A stretch of 64,000 nt of DNA, from NCBI GenBank assembly GCA_030684575.1, contig JAUXVD010000014.1:1-64000 (forward strand). The letters are read 5' to 3'. The position numbers were made by a program, and so were the translations under genes. Origin of the DNA: Nitrospirota bacterium (GTDB taxonomy: Bacteria; Nitrospirota; Nitrospiria; Nitrospirales; Nitrospiraceae). The notes beneath the pieces were generated by a model. The model was not told the origin of the DNA. It worked only from the letters and a program-made list of their open reading frames with translations, and searched no databases. Numbering within the stretch: position 1 is the first letter of the stretch; each line of letters starts with the position of its first letter. Positions 51,158 through 60,944 of the stretch are shown one piece after another.

Positions 51158-52108
51158 ATGAAGCGAGGCCGTCAGCATGTCACGACAACAACGAGCGTCC
51201 CTACGCGATTTACGCAGGCAGATGTGCGGGCCGCGGTGGCAGGTGTTCGGGGAACTGTGTCCTTCCAGGCCTCGTTGCGAGAGTACACCTCCTTCAAAAT
51301 CGGAGGGCCTGCGGATGTCGTGGTGGAGCCGGCTGATCTTGAAGATGTCTGTCTGGTGGTTCGGCAAGCGCGCGCGCATAAGGTTCCTGTGTTTGTCGTG
51401 GGCGGGACGAATTTGCTCATTCGGGATGGAGGCATCCGAGGCATCGTGGTCAGCCTGGTGCGATTGCGGACGATCAAAGAAGAATCGGGGGCAGTTCTGT
51501 ATTCCGATGGAGGCGTCGGGATGCCGACGTTGATCGCCTACGCCATCCGCCATTCCCTCGCGGGCCTGGAATGGGCGGCGGGAATTCCTGGGACTGTGGC
51601 CGGCTGTGTGGTGATGAATGCCGGGACGAAGCTCGGAGAGATGAAGAATTCGGTCAAGGCCGTTCGGATGGTGAACATGAAAGGCCAGATTGTGGATGTA
51701 GAGGCAGCCCAGGTGACGTTCGAGTATCGTCGGGCCCTGCTGCCTCGCGGCATCGTGGTCGGGGTCTGGCTGCAGTTGAAGCAGGGGGCCCGTTCGGAGA
51801 TTGAGAAAGTGGTGAAAGACTATCTCCATTACCGGCGAGACACGCAGCCGCTGGCGATGCCGAGCGCGGGCTGTGTCTTCAAAAACCCTCCGAACGATTC
51901 TGCCGGCCGATTGATCGAGGCGACCGGCCTCAAAGGGGCGCGAGTCGGCGATGCAGAAGTGTCGTTGAAACATGCCAACTTTATGGTGAATCGTGGACAG
52001 GCGCGCGCGGCAGACGTGATTGCCCTGATCAAAAAGGTCCGCAGCACCATACGCCGTCGGGCGGGTGTGCGGTTAGAGCTTGAACTCAAAATCGTAGGAG
52101 CAACGTAG
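51158..52108 (+). CDS. murB: UDP-N-acetylenolpyruvoylglucosamine reductase
   Basis: The 316-residue flavoprotein has TSFKIGGPADVVVEP, VVGGTNLLI and GIPGTVAGCVVMNAG. The active-site segment is SAGCVFKNP, so Cys stands in place of the usual catalytic Ser of GSxFKNP, a change known in some MurB branches. It makes UDP-MurNAc. It follows murC by 4 bp. Confidence 0.95.
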   Translation: MKRGRQHVTTTTSVPTRFTQADVRAAVAGVRGTVSFQASLREYTSFKIGGPADVVVEPADLEDVCLVVRQARAHKVPVFVVGGTNLLIRDGGIRGIVVSLVRLRTIKEESGAVLYSDGGVGMPTLIAYAIRHSLAGLEWAAGIPGTVAGCVVMNAGTKLGEMKNSVKAVRMVNMKGQIVDVEAAQVTFEYRRALLPRGIVVGVWLQLKQGARSEIEKVVKDYLHYRRDTQPLAMPSAGCVFKNPPNDSAGRLIEATGLKGARVGDAEVSLKHANFMVNRGQARAADVIALIKKVRSTIRRRAGVRLELELKIVGAT

Positions 52109-52112
52109 CGGT

Positions 52113-53123
52113 ATGAGCCAGCCTCGACTGACGGGACTCCCTCTTCTCACACATGCCCGCATCGGAGTGCTGATGGGTGGGCAATCGGCCGAGCGCGAGG
52201 TATCGCTCAGGACGGGCACTGCGGTGCATCGGTCCCTGGTGCGCCGTGGATATGACGCCGTGGCCATCGATGTCGGTCCGACGCTCTTCCAGGATTTGCG
52301 CGATCAGAAGATTGCAGTGGCTTTTCTCGCTTTGCATGGCCCAGGCGGGGAGGATGGCGCGATTCAAGGATTTCTGGAAACCGTGGGTATTCCGTACACC
52401 GGGTCCGGTATCCAGGCCAGTGCGGTTGGCATGCATAAAGTGACGACGAAAACACTCTTGGCCGTGGCGGGCATTCCTGTGCCTGGTGGTACCGTTGTCA
52501 AGCGCGGGACGAAGGTGTCGAGCGCCACCCTGTTGCGGACGGCGAAGTTGCGCTGGCCCGTCGTGGTCAAGCCTGCGTCGCAAGGCTCCACGATCGGTGT
52601 CACCATCGTGCGGAAGCCGGCGCAATGGCGTGACGCCTTGGCCTTGGCCCATCGCTACGATACGGATGCGATGGTCGAGGCCTACATTCCGGGGCATGAG
52701 GTCACGGTCTCGATTATCGGGAGACAGGCCCTTTCGCCATTGATCCTCCCTGCGGTGGAGATTGTGGCGCCGGGTGGGTTCTACGATTTCGCCGCGAAGT
52801 ATGAAAAGGGGAAAACGCAGTACCTCTGTCCCGCACCATTAACGGCGGCGGTGACCAAGCAGATTCGCGCGCTGGCGTTGCGCACCTATGAGGTGCTGGG
52901 CTGCGAAGGAGCGGCCCGAGTGGATTTTCGTATTACTCCGAAGGGACGTCCGTTTGTGCTGGAGATCAATACGGCGCCGGGGATGACGGAAACGAGCTTG
53001 TTGCCGATGGCGGCGGGGCGATCCAAGATCGGTTATGACGAGTTGACCGAACGGATCCTGGCGTCCGCATTGGCTCGAACAGTCCGCGTTGATCTGTCGT
53101 CTGGGGGCAGGCGCAAGCCATGA
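52113..53123 (+). CDS. ddl: D-alanine:D-alanine ligase
   Basis: The 336-residue ATP-grasp enzyme has GVLMGGQSAEREVSL, LHGPGGEDGAIQG, YTGSGIQASAVGMHK, KPASQGSTIGV and EINTAPGMTETSLLP. It makes the D-Ala-D-Ala dipeptide used by MurF. It overlaps ftsQ by ATGA. Confidence 0.97.
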   Translation: MSQPRLTGLPLLTHARIGVLMGGQSAEREVSLRTGTAVHRSLVRRGYDAVAIDVGPTLFQDLRDQKIAVAFLALHGPGGEDGAIQGFLETVGIPYTGSGIQASAVGMHKVTTKTLLAVAGIPVPGGTVVKRGTKVSSATLLRTAKLRWPVVVKPASQGSTIGVTIVRKPAQWRDALALAHRYDTDAMVEAYIPGHEVTVSIIGRQALSPLILPAVEIVAPGGFYDFAAKYEKGKTQYLCPAPLTAAVTKQIRALALRTYEVLGCEGAARVDFRITPKGRPFVLEINTAPGMTETSLLPMAAGRSKIGYDELTERILASALARTVRVDLSSGGRRKP

Positions 53124-53989
53124 AGTTGTCCATGAAAAAGCGAGCCGTGCGCGCGATCGGCCCTCGGCTCAATCAGTGGAAGGGGGCGCGTGCCAGCGAG
53201 GTTGCTGAGCAACGGCAACAGGCGCGTCGAGAAAGTCTCTTCTTGCGGGGACGACGAGCCTTGCGCATAGGAACATGGATCATCGGCCTTGCGGCCATGG
53301 CCTGGGGGCTGACCCTCGCGACACGAGAGATGGGGCCGGTGCTTCAGCGCTGGCTGGAAATCCGCGAGGTCGAGGTAGAAGGGATTCACCATGTGACGAA
53401 GCCGGAAGTGGTGGAGTTGCTTGCCTTGAAGCCCGGCATGGGGCTTCAGCATGTCAGCACCAGATTTCTTGCCGAGCGCGTCCGGACGCATGCCTGGATC
53501 AAGGATGCGATCGTCGAACGCAGGCCTCCGCATCTGCTGCATGTGACGGTAGTGGAGCGCACGCCGGCCGCGATTATTCGCACGGGCGTCGACCATTGGC
53601 TGAGCGATGAGAGCGGGCACCTCCTGTCTAAGCTGGGCAGGCAGGATGAGCTTACGTTGCCGTTATTGGTCGGATTGGAGCCGAAGTCGCTTCTGCGTGG
53701 CGATGCTCGCGTCCGCAATGCGGTGCAGTCCGGGGTCGTGCTGGCCAAGCTTATCGGCAATTCTATCGAGGGGCGAATTGAGGTGGATCTCGCGAATCCA
53801 ACGAATGTGGTGGCCTCGGCCAACGGGATGCGATTTCAGTTCGGCGCCGATGCCTTAGTCGATCAGTGGGAACGGTTCCAGAAAGTGAAGCCTTCAATGA
53901 AGACGGTATCGCTCGATGGGCGGAAGCGTGAGGGCAGCGAGATCGATTTGCGTTATGACAACCGTGTGATCGTGCGTGAAAGGGGGTGA
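53120..53989 (+). CDS. ftsQ: Cell division protein FtsQ
   Basis: The 289-residue product has a basic cytoplasmic N-terminus, one membrane helix (about 52-72) and a POTRA domain starting IREVEVEGIHHVTKPEV. It recruits and regulates FtsL/FtsB in the divisome. Its position between ddl and ftsA supports the call. Confidence 0.92.
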   Translation: MKLSMKKRAVRAIGPRLNQWKGARASEVAEQRQQARRESLFLRGRRALRIGTWIIGLAAMAWGLTLATREMGPVLQRWLEIREVEVEGIHHVTKPEVVELLALKPGMGLQHVSTRFLAERVRTHAWIKDAIVERRPPHLLHVTVVERTPAAIIRTGVDHWLSDESGHLLSKLGRQDELTLPLLVGLEPKSLLRGDARVRNAVQSGVVLAKLIGNSIEGRIEVDLANPTNVVASANGMRFQFGADALVDQWERFQKVKPSMKTVSLDGRKREGSEIDLRYDNRVIVRERG

Positions 53990-53994
53990 GGACT

Positions 53995-55230
53995 GTGCCG
54001 AAGCGTGATCAGATTCTTGTGGGGTTGGATATCGGGACCACGAAGATCTGCGCCATCGTTTCGGAAATCACCGATGAAGGGACGCTGAACATCATCGGGG
54101 TCGGGTCCAGTCCTTCTCGAGGTCTCCGTAAAGGTGTCGTGGTCGATATTGAGAGTACCGTCGAATCGATTAAAAAGGCGGTCGAGGAAGCGGAGCTGAT
54201 GGCGGCGGTCCAGATTAACTCCGTCTATACCGGCATTGCCGGCAGCCATATTTCTGCGGAGAATTGCAAGGGTGTGGTGCCCCTCAAGAAGGCGGAGGTC
54301 ACGCGGGAGGATATCCAGCGGGCTATCGAGAGCGCCCGTACGCTGGCGGTGATTCCTCACGACCGGCGGATTCTGCATGTGTTGCCACGCGAGTTCACGG
54401 TAGACGGGCAAGAGGGTATCAGGGAGCCGTTGGGGCTGTCCGGAAGCCGCCTCGAGGTGAATGTCCATGTGATTACCGGGGCCGTGACGTCCGCGCAGAA
54501 CATTATTAAGTGTGTGAATCGCGCGGGACTCGATGTCGTCGATATCGTGCTGCAACCGTTGGCTTCCAGTGAGGCAGTGTTGAGCGTGGAAGAGCGGGAT
54601 CTGGGGGTCGTCATGATCGATCTCGGGGGAGGGACGACCGACCTCGCGATTTTTCTCGACGGGAGCATCAGGCATTCTGCAGTGTTGCCGATCGGCGGGC
54701 AGAATTTGACGAAGGATCTCGCAATCGGTTTGCTGACGACGCAGGTCGAGGCTGAGAAGATCAAATTGCAACATGGGATTGCGCTCACAGGATTGGTGCA
54801 GGGCCATGAAACGGTGGAGGTGCCGTCGGTCGGGGACCGTCCCGCCAGGACGTTTTCGCGCCGTGATGTCGCGGAGATTCTTGAGCCGAGGGTTGCAGAA
54901 ATATTCGAGCTGGTCCGCCGGGAAATCGCGCGTGCCGGTTATGAGGGGATGTTGGGCGCAGGGGTGGTCATTACCGGGGGGACGTCGTTGTTGGAAGGGA
55001 TGCCCGATGCGGTAGAGCAGGTCTTGAATCTTCCGGCTCGCCGTGGTGCGCCTAGCGGGGTCGGAGGGCTTCGCGATATCGTCAGCAATCCCATACATGC
55101 CACAGGAGTCGGTCTGTTGCTCCATGCCCGGCACCATGCCGAGGAGAGGGCTACGGTCGGTCTGCGCGGGGGGCGGCCGTTGAGCAAAGCGTTCGATCGG
55201 ATGAAAACTTGGATGTTCGAGTTCTTTTAA
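53995..55230 (+). CDS. ftsA: Cell division protein FtsA
   Basis: The 411-residue actin-like protein has VGLDIGTTKICAIV, DLGGGTTDLAIF (phosphate 2) and GAGVVITGGTSLLEG (adenosine), plus a C-terminal amphipathic membrane-targeting helix (DRMKTWMFEFF). It tethers FtsZ to the membrane. GTG 53995 is preferred over GTG 53986 because AGGGGG lies at good spacing. Confidence 0.95.
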   Translation: MPKRDQILVGLDIGTTKICAIVSEITDEGTLNIIGVGSSPSRGLRKGVVVDIESTVESIKKAVEEAELMAAVQINSVYTGIAGSHISAENCKGVVPLKKAEVTREDIQRAIESARTLAVIPHDRRILHVLPREFTVDGQEGIREPLGLSGSRLEVNVHVITGAVTSAQNIIKCVNRAGLDVVDIVLQPLASSEAVLSVEERDLGVVMIDLGGGTTDLAIFLDGSIRHSAVLPIGGQNLTKDLAIGLLTTQVEAEKIKLQHGIALTGLVQGHETVEVPSVGDRPARTFSRRDVAEILEPRVAEIFELVRREIARAGYEGMLGAGVVITGGTSLLEGMPDAVEQVLNLPARRGAPSGVGGLRDIVSNPIHATGVGLLLHARHHAEERATVGLRGGRPLSKAFDRMKTWMFEFF

Positions 55231-55287
55231 CTGTGACGCGAGGCGGATGTCCGTCACGCGGATGTTATTATTAAGGGAGGTGTCCTG

Positions 55288-56481
55288 ATGTTTTCATTTG
55301 AAGAGGATGTCGTATCCCCGGTTCGGATCAAAGTGATCGGTGTGGGTGGCGCCGGGTGCAATGCCATTAACACGATGATCACGTCCGGACTGGCGCGGGT
55401 CGATTTCATTGCAGCCAATACCGATCTGCAGGCGTTGGATCGGTCGCGGGCCTCGTATAAGGTGCAACTGGGGCCTGAGCGGACCAGGGGACTCGGCGCT
55501 GGAGCGAAGCCGGAAGTCGGGAAAGATTCCGCGCTGGAAAGTAAAGATCAGATTCGGGAATGTCTTGAGGGTGCCGACATGGTGTTCGTCACGGCGGGCA
55601 TGGGTGGTGGCACAGGAACCGGCGCCGCGCCGATCGTGGCAAGTATTGCGCGTGAACTCGGCATCTTGACGGTCGGGGTTGTCACCAAGCCCTTTACCTA
55701 CGAAGGTCATCGCCGGATGAGTCATGCGGATGAAGGCATTCGTGATCTCCGCCGCCACGTGGATACCTTGCTTGTGATTCCCAACCAGCGATTGCTCGGC
55801 ATCGTGGATAAATCCACACCGTTGCTCGAAGCCTTCAAGGTCGCCGATGACGTCCTCCGGCAGGCGATTCAAGGGATTGCGGATGTGATTACGACCACCG
55901 GCCATGTGAACGTGGACTTTGCCGACGTCCGCACGATTATGTCGCATACGGGGCGTGCGGTAATGGGCATGGGTGTGGCACGCGGGACGAATCGGGCGAT
56001 TGAAGCGGCGCAGAAGGCGATCTGCAGTCCGTTGCTGGAAGAAGGTAGTGTGGAGGGTGCGCGCGGCGTGTTGTTGAATATCACAGGCGGACCCAATATG
56101 TCCCTGCACGAGATCGAGGAAGCGGCCACGATTGTCCAGCAGACAGCCGATCCGGAAGCCAATATCATTGTCGGACAGGTCATCAATCCCGACATGGGTG
56201 ACGATTTGGTCGTGACGGTGATTGCGACGGGATTTGAACGGGAGGAGCAGGCTGCTCCGATTCCTTCGGCTGCGGCGCGGAGTCCACGGAATGGGCAACA
56301 GGTCGCGACGGGAATGGGCGCCTCGATGGGCGGATCGTATGCAGACCGGCCGCTCAAGGATCTCGATCGCCCAAGTTTCTTGCGACGGCCGAGCGATTCG
56401 AGAGAATCGATGGAGCGAGTCGCGGTCGTGGCGGATGATGAATGGGATGTGCCTACGTTTTTACGCAAACAGGTCGACTAA
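55288..56481 (+). CDS. ftsZ: Cell division GTPase FtsZ
   Basis: The 397-residue tubulin homologue has [27 protein letters not shown] (tubulin signature) and the C-terminal tail DVPTFLRK that binds FtsA and other partners. It polymerises into the Z-ring. AGGGAGGTG is a very strong ribosome-binding site just upstream. A short stem (GTGACG/CGTCAC) lies in the ftsA-ftsZ gap and could adjust expression. Confidence 0.98.
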   Translation: MFSFEEDVVSPVRIKVIGVGGAGCNAINTMITSGLARVDFIAANTDLQALDRSRASYKVQLGPERTRGLGAGAKPEVGKDSALESKDQIRECLEGADMVFVTAGMGGGTGTGAAPIVASIARELGILTVGVVTKPFTYEGHRRMSHADEGIRDLRRHVDTLLVIPNQRLLGIVDKSTPLLEAFKVADDVLRQAIQGIADVITTTGHVNVDFADVRTIMSHTGRAVMGMGVARGTNRAIEAAQKAICSPLLEEGSVEGARGVLLNITGGPNMSLHEIEEAATIVQQTADPEANIIVGQVINPDMGDDLVVTVIATGFEREEQAAPIPSAAARSPRNGQQVATGMGASMGGSYADRPLKDLDRPSFLRRPSDSRESMERVAVVADDEWDVPTFLRKQVD

Positions 56482-56525
56482 GTCGACAGGTCCGTGACCG
56501 TGAATCGTCTCATCGGAGTAGGGCT

Positions 56526-57260
56526 ATGAGTGCAGCGGTCATCACGGTTCCTGCCTTCGCATCCGCACGGGACGGCGTCCGGCATTTTTTCGGCACACGC
56601 CGTCATGCGGATTCGTTAGCGCTAGAGGTCGGAGTGCCGGCTCGCCAGTCCGGGGCCCAGGGGCGTGGCTGGCTGCTGTCCGTCAAGCAAGTGCATGGGA
56701 CTGACGCGCTGGTGGTGGATCGGCCACTGATTGAGTCGGACCAGTTCCCTGGCGGGTGGGACGCGCTGGTGACCGACCAGCCTGGCGTCACGGTGGCGGT
56801 GCGTACGGCGGATTGTGTCCCGGTCCTCGTGCATGATCCCCGTCGGCATGTCGTGGCCGCGATTCATGCCGGCTGGCGGGGGGCTGTCGCCGGGATTGTG
56901 CCGAAGACGCTTTCGCTCATGGTGGCCAGATTCGGATCGACGCGGTCGGATTTACGAGTCAGCATTGGACCCTCGGCCGGTCCTTGTTGCTATGAAGTGG
57001 ATGGCCCTGTGCTCGACCAGCTCCAAGCGGGGTTGCCGGATTGGGAATCGGTTGTGCGGGGCTATCGGGGACATAACGCGCGTTTGGATCTCAAGGCCCT
57101 GATCCGTCGACAAGTAGAAGGAGATGGTGTCGCGTCACGTGCTGTCTCATCGGTGAATCTCTGCACGATCTGTCACGATGAGCTCTTCTATTCCTATCGA
57201 CGGGAAGGTCGTGTGAACGGAACGATGGTTAGCGGGATCACCCTTGCTTCCAGCCGGTAA
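56526..57260 (+). CDS. pgeF: Peptidoglycan editing factor PgeF (YfiH/laccase-domain)
   Basis: The 244-residue product has the zinc-site residues H58 (QVHG), C97 (TADCVPV) and H114 (HAGWRG), with spacing close to that of E. coli YfiH. It removes L-Ser from mistaken UDP-MurNAc-L-Ser produced by MurC. It sits directly after the dcw cluster. Start at 56526 with GGAG. Confidence 0.92.
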   Translation: MSAAVITVPAFASARDGVRHFFGTRRHADSLALEVGVPARQSGAQGRGWLLSVKQVHGTDALVVDRPLIESDQFPGGWDALVTDQPGVTVAVRTADCVPVLVHDPRRHVVAAIHAGWRGAVAGIVPKTLSLMVARFGSTRSDLRVSIGPSAGPCCYEVDGPVLDQLQAGLPDWESVVRGYRGHNARLDLKALIRRQVEGDGVASRAVSSVNLCTICHDELFYSYRREGRVNGTMVSGITLASSR

Positions 57261-57281
57261 CAGATGGTCTGGCGCGTCGCG

Positions 57282-57311
57282 CTGACATTTGTTCGGTGGT
57301 TTGGGTACAAT
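57282..57311 (+). promoter_or_regulatory. Internal promoter before yggS
   Basis: CTGACA at 57282-57287 and TACAAT at 57306-57311 are 18 bp apart, in a 100-bp gap after pgeF. It would drive yggS-proC-yggT-divIVA separately. Confidence 0.5.
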
Positions 57312-57360
57312 ACATCCGAACGTTCGAGCGGCAGGGCGTTAGCTATGGCGATCAAATGAG

Positions 57361-58071
57361 ATGGATGTACCGGTCGGTGGTTCAATCAGTGAGCATATCC
57401 GATTCGTGCTCGAGCAGATCAGGATTGCGACTCGGCAAGCTGGGCGGCCCCAAGGCAGCGTGCGTCTCGTTGCCGCGACAAAGTCAGTGGGGCTCGATCA
57501 GCTTCGCGAGGGGATTGCATCAGGGCTGACGATACTCGGGGAGAACCGCCTCCAAGAGGCACTTCCGAAAATCGAAGGTTTACGGGTCTCGCCGATTCAG
57601 TGGCATTTCATCGGCCACCTGCAGCGGCGAAAGGTTCGATCAGTCGTCGGGATCTTCGACCTGATACATTCGGTCGACAGTCTTGAACTGGCAGAAGAGA
57701 TAGAAAAACGGGCCCAAGAAGTCGGAGTGAGGCAAGCGGTGTTGCTGGAGGTCAATCTTGAGGGGGAGGCGACAAAGACCGGCTTTCGTCCTGGTGAGCT
57801 TGAGGGACTGCTGCCGAGATTGGGAGCCTTGCCTCATGTGGAGGTGAAGGGGCTCATGGCGATTCCCCCTCCCGCCAGCGATCCTGAGCAGTCTCGTCTC
57901 TCTTTCCGTCGTTTGCGTGAGTTGGCCGAGCGCCTCTCGCAGCAATCGATCAGCACCGTCTCATTGAAGGAACTTTCGATGGGTATGTCGAGCGACTATT
58001 TCGTGGCAGTCGAAGAAGGGGCCACAATGGTGCGGGTCGGCACGGCTATATTTGGAGCACGGCGTGGCTAG
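57361..58071 (+). CDS. yggS: PLP homeostasis protein YggS/PLPBP
   Basis: The 236-residue product is a single TIM barrel PLP-binding protein: LVAATKSV with Lys41 as the PLP lysine, GENRLQEAL, WHFIGHLQRRKV, HSVDSL and SMGMSSDYFVAVEEGATMVRVG. It keeps free PLP and amino acid pools balanced. It overlaps proC by a few bases. Confidence 0.95.
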   Translation: MDVPVGGSISEHIRFVLEQIRIATRQAGRPQGSVRLVAATKSVGLDQLREGIASGLTILGENRLQEALPKIEGLRVSPIQWHFIGHLQRRKVRSVVGIFDLIHSVDSLELAEEIEKRAQEVGVRQAVLLEVNLEGEATKTGFRPGELEGLLPRLGALPHVEVKGLMAIPPPASDPEQSRLSFRRLRELAERLSQQSISTVSLKELSMGMSSDYFVAVEEGATMVRVGTAIFGARRG

Positions 58072-58882
58072 TCCAACGATCACGAACAAGATTGCCTTTA
58101 TCGGGGGCGGTCAGATGGCAGAGGCCATGATCGGCGGGCTGCTTTCCGGACAGGTGTGCTCTGCCGAGTCGATATGGGCGACGGACCCCGTTGCCGAACG
58201 CCGTGATCACTTGAAGCGTCAATTCGGCATTCGGGTTGGTTCTGCCAATGGTGAGGCCGTCGCCTGGGCCGATGTGGTCGTCTTGGCGGTGAAGCCCCAG
58301 ATGCTTCAGGCTGTGCTCAGTGACCTTGGTCAGGCCTTGGCCCATGCGTTAGTGATTTCTATTGTGGCAGGGGTGACGATTCAAGCTATTGCGGAACAGA
58401 TGGCCGGAGCGATGCGGGTCGTTCGTGCAATGCCGAATACGCCGGCATTGGTTCGGGAGGGTATGACCGCCCTTGCCCTGGGCAGCGCGGTATCTGAAGA
58501 TGACAACCGAATGGCCCGAACGGTATTCGAAGCAGTCGGACGAGTGGTGCTGGTCGAGGAGCGGTTGATGGATGCCGTGACCGGACTGAGCGGCAGTGGG
58601 CCAGCCTATGTGTTTCTTGCCATCGAATCGTTGGCGGACGGGGGCGTCAAGATGGGGCTTCCGCGGCAGGTTGCCGAGCTCCTCGCTGCCCAGACGGTGC
58701 TCGGTGCGGCTCGGTTGGTCTTGGAGTCTGGGATGCATCCCGCTCAGCTGAAAGATCGGGTGGCTTCTCCAGGAGGCACGACCATTGCCGGGCTGCATCA
58801 GCTTGAACAGGGGAGATTTCGTGCGACGTTGATGTCGGCCGTCGAAGCGGCAACGATACGCTCGAAGGAGTTGGGACACTGA
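58064..58882 (+). CDS. proC: Pyrroline-5-carboxylate reductase
   Basis: The 272-residue product has IAFIGGGQMAEAMIGGL (NADP binding), VRAMPNTPALVREGM and the C-terminal VASPGGTTIAGL. It makes proline from pyrroline-5-carboxylate. GTG start at 58064 with GGAG at the right spacing; the frame upstream overlaps yggS too far. YggT follows in TGATG overlap. Confidence 0.95.
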   Translation: MASPTITNKIAFIGGGQMAEAMIGGLLSGQVCSAESIWATDPVAERRDHLKRQFGIRVGSANGEAVAWADVVVLAVKPQMLQAVLSDLGQALAHALVISIVAGVTIQAIAEQMAGAMRVVRAMPNTPALVREGMTALALGSAVSEDDNRMARTVFEAVGRVVLVEERLMDAVTGLSGSGPAYVFLAIESLADGGVKMGLPRQVAELLAAQTVLGAARLVLESGMHPAQLKDRVASPGGTTIAGLHQLEQGRFRATLMSAVEAATIRSKELGH

Positions 58883-59178
58883 TGTTTGTTGCAGGTAATG
58901 TATTGACGGCGGTTGCGACCATCCTCGACTATGTGTTGTGGCTCTATATGTGGGTGATCATTGCGCGTGCCCTGATCTCGTGGGTCAATCCGGACCCCTG
59001 GAATCCCATCGTGCAATTTCTCGATCGCGCGACCGAACCGGTCCTGGCGCCGATTCGTCGATGGATCGGGTGGCGTATGGGGATGGATTTGTCGCCGCTC
59101 ATCGTGATTCTGATCATTATATTTTTACAGATCGCGGTGGTGCAATCACTCAAGGAATTAGCTATGAGGATGAACTGA
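58882..59178 (+). CDS. yggT: YggT family membrane protein
   Basis: The 98-residue product has two hydrophobic hairpins separated by the family motif LISWVNPDPWNPIVQFL and ending LRPIRR-like (VLAPIRRWI). Members are inner-membrane proteins often near proC and divIVA; function is not established. Its ATG overlaps the proC stop. Confidence 0.9.
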   Translation: MFVAGNVLTAVATILDYVLWLYMWVIIARALISWVNPDPWNPIVQFLDRATEPVLAPIRRWIGWRMGMDLSPLIVILIIIFLQIAVVQSLKELAMRMN

Positions 59179-59197
59179 TATGACCATGGGGGATGCC

Positions 59198-59710
59198 ATG
59201 AGAATTACACCGCTCGATATCCAGCAAATGGTATTCAGGGTCAGCTTCCGCGGCTACGACAAGGAAGAGGTCAATCGCTTTCTCGAGGAGTTGGCGCAGA
59301 CGGTCGAATCGTTGAATCGGGACCAGGCCGTCCAGCGAGAAAAGATTCTGTTTCTGGAGCAGCAGCTTGTCGAGATGAAGCGGACGGAATCGACATTGTC
59401 GAGTACCCTGTTGTCGGCGCAGTCACTGGCAGAAGATGTGAAACGGAATGCTCAGCGAGAGGCGGACCTTGTCATCAAAGAAGCCGAACTGAAAGCCGGT
59501 GAGTTGATCCGTCAGGCCAGAGTCGAGCTGACCGATACGCAACGTGACCTCTTAGCGCTTCAGAAACAGCGGCTGCTCATGGTTGAACGGCTGCGTGCAT
59601 CGTTGAGGATGTTCGAGCGGATGTTGGAAGTGGAAGAGCAGGAAGCGCTGCATGATGCTGCGACCGCAGCGGAAGAGAAGCTCGAAGGAGAGTCGAGCCC
59701 GGCGTTGTGA
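59198..59710 (+). CDS. divIVA: DivIVA-domain cell division/polarity protein
   Basis: The 170-residue product opens with the DivIVA membrane-binding motif RITPLDIQQMVFRVSFRGYDKEEVNRFLEE and continues as a coiled coil to the C-terminus. It recognises curved membrane at poles and septa. Start at 59198 fits the family (MRITPLDI); ATG 59180, with GAGGA upstream, would add six residues. It is last in the yggS-proC-yggT run. Confidence 0.9.
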   Translation: MRITPLDIQQMVFRVSFRGYDKEEVNRFLEELAQTVESLNRDQAVQREKILFLEQQLVEMKRTESTLSSTLLSAQSLAEDVKRNAQREADLVIKEAELKAGELIRQARVELTDTQRDLLALQKQRLLMVERLRASLRMFERMLEVEEQEALHDAATAAEEKLEGESSPAL

Positions 59711-59812
59711 CTCGTTCGGCCTGATCAGTTCTCGTTCACTGGTCCGTTCCCCGGCTGGCTTCTCGCCCCTCTCCAGCAGCCATGTCCCTACCCGTGACAG
59801 GTTGTTGTGCCT

Positions 59813-60937
59813 ATGGCTACCCATCGCGTTATTGAAGCGGCATTACAAACGGCCGTTAATGACGGTGTTTTTCCCGGTGCCCAGTTGGCGGTACGCCTGC
59901 AGGGCGAACTGCAATGTGTTGTGGTGGCTGGACGATTGTCGTCAGAGCCCCCAGGTCTTCTCGTGCAACCCTCCACTCTCTATGACCTAGCCTCGCTGAC
60001 GAAGCCGTTAGCAACGGTCACCTCCATCGTGCTCCTGATTCAGCGCGCTAAGGTGTCTCTTGAAGACTCCCTACAGCAGATACTGGTAGAGCTTGAAGGG
60101 ACGCCGATCGGGGAGGCGACAGTCCGAGATCTCTTGACCCATCGCTCAGGCCTGCCAGGTTGGCGCCCGATCTACGAACGGCTCGAAGCACGAGGTATGA
60201 CTTCAGAGTATTCTGGCGGAAGTCAGTCCATCAGGGATGCGGTGCTGAGTCTGATTCGTGATGAGCCATTGATCTACATACGAGGAGCGCGCAGCGTCTA
60301 CAGCGACCTCGGATTCATGCTGCTGGGATTTCTGGTGGAGCGTCTGAGTGACATGGCATTGGACCGATGGTGCGAAGAAGCGATCACTCGGCCGACAGGG
60401 GCTGACCCGCTGCTCTTTCACCCAGTGGCAGGGCATGGGCAATCCCTACCGGAGGTCTCAAGGATTGCTCCGACCGAACAGGATGTTTGGCGGCATCGTC
60501 TTTTACGTGGGGAGGTCCATGACGAAAATGCCGCATCGATGGGTGGTGTTGCGGGCCATGCAGGGTTATTCGGGACTGCTGAGTCGGTGCTGGCTGTGTC
60601 CGGAGCCTGGCTTCGCGGCTATCATGGACGAGAATCGATTCTGGAGGAGAAGTTTGTCAGGCAGTTTACGACGCGCCAAGAATCTGTGTCTGGATCAAGT
60701 TGGGCGTTGGGATGGGATACTCCGTCGGCGCCGTCTTCATCGGGGGCCTGCTTCTCCGAACGGTCGTTCGGACATCTCGGCTATACAGGGACGTCACTGT
60801 GGATTGATCCCCTGTGCGAATTAGAAGTGGTGCTGTTATCCAACCGGGTACATCCGACTCGGAAGAACGAGAAGATAAAAGTCTTCCGCCCGCTCATTCA
60901 CGACCTGGTCTATCGGGAGTATGTCGATCGAGGATAG
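59813..60937 (+). CDS. Serine hydrolase, class C beta-lactamase/penicillin-binding fold
   Basis: The 374-residue product has the active-site motif SLTK (near residue 62), YSD in the Tyr position (near 164) and HLGYTG near 325. It fits the beta-lactamase-fold family that includes EstB and AmpH. No signal peptide is present, so it may be cytoplasmic; substrate is unknown. GVAGHAGLFGTAE is typical. It may be a peptidoglycan-related or general esterase; the nearby dcw genes do not decide this. Confidence 0.8.
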   Translation: MATHRVIEAALQTAVNDGVFPGAQLAVRLQGELQCVVVAGRLSSEPPGLLVQPSTLYDLASLTKPLATVTSIVLLIQRAKVSLEDSLQQILVELEGTPIGEATVRDLLTHRSGLPGWRPIYERLEARGMTSEYSGGSQSIRDAVLSLIRDEPLIYIRGARSVYSDLGFMLLGFLVERLSDMALDRWCEEAITRPTGADPLLFHPVAGHGQSLPEVSRIAPTEQDVWRHRLLRGEVHDENAASMGGVAGHAGLFGTAESVLAVSGAWLRGYHGRESILEEKFVRQFTTRQESVSGSSWALGWDTPSAPSSSGACFSERSFGHLGYTGTSLWIDPLCELEVVLLSNRVHPTRKNEKIKVFRPLIHDLVYREYVDRG

Positions 60938-60944
60938 GAAGCGA

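Noticed and set aside
53953-55257. Long minus-strand frame opposite ftsA
   Set aside because: Shadow of ftsA; no domain features.
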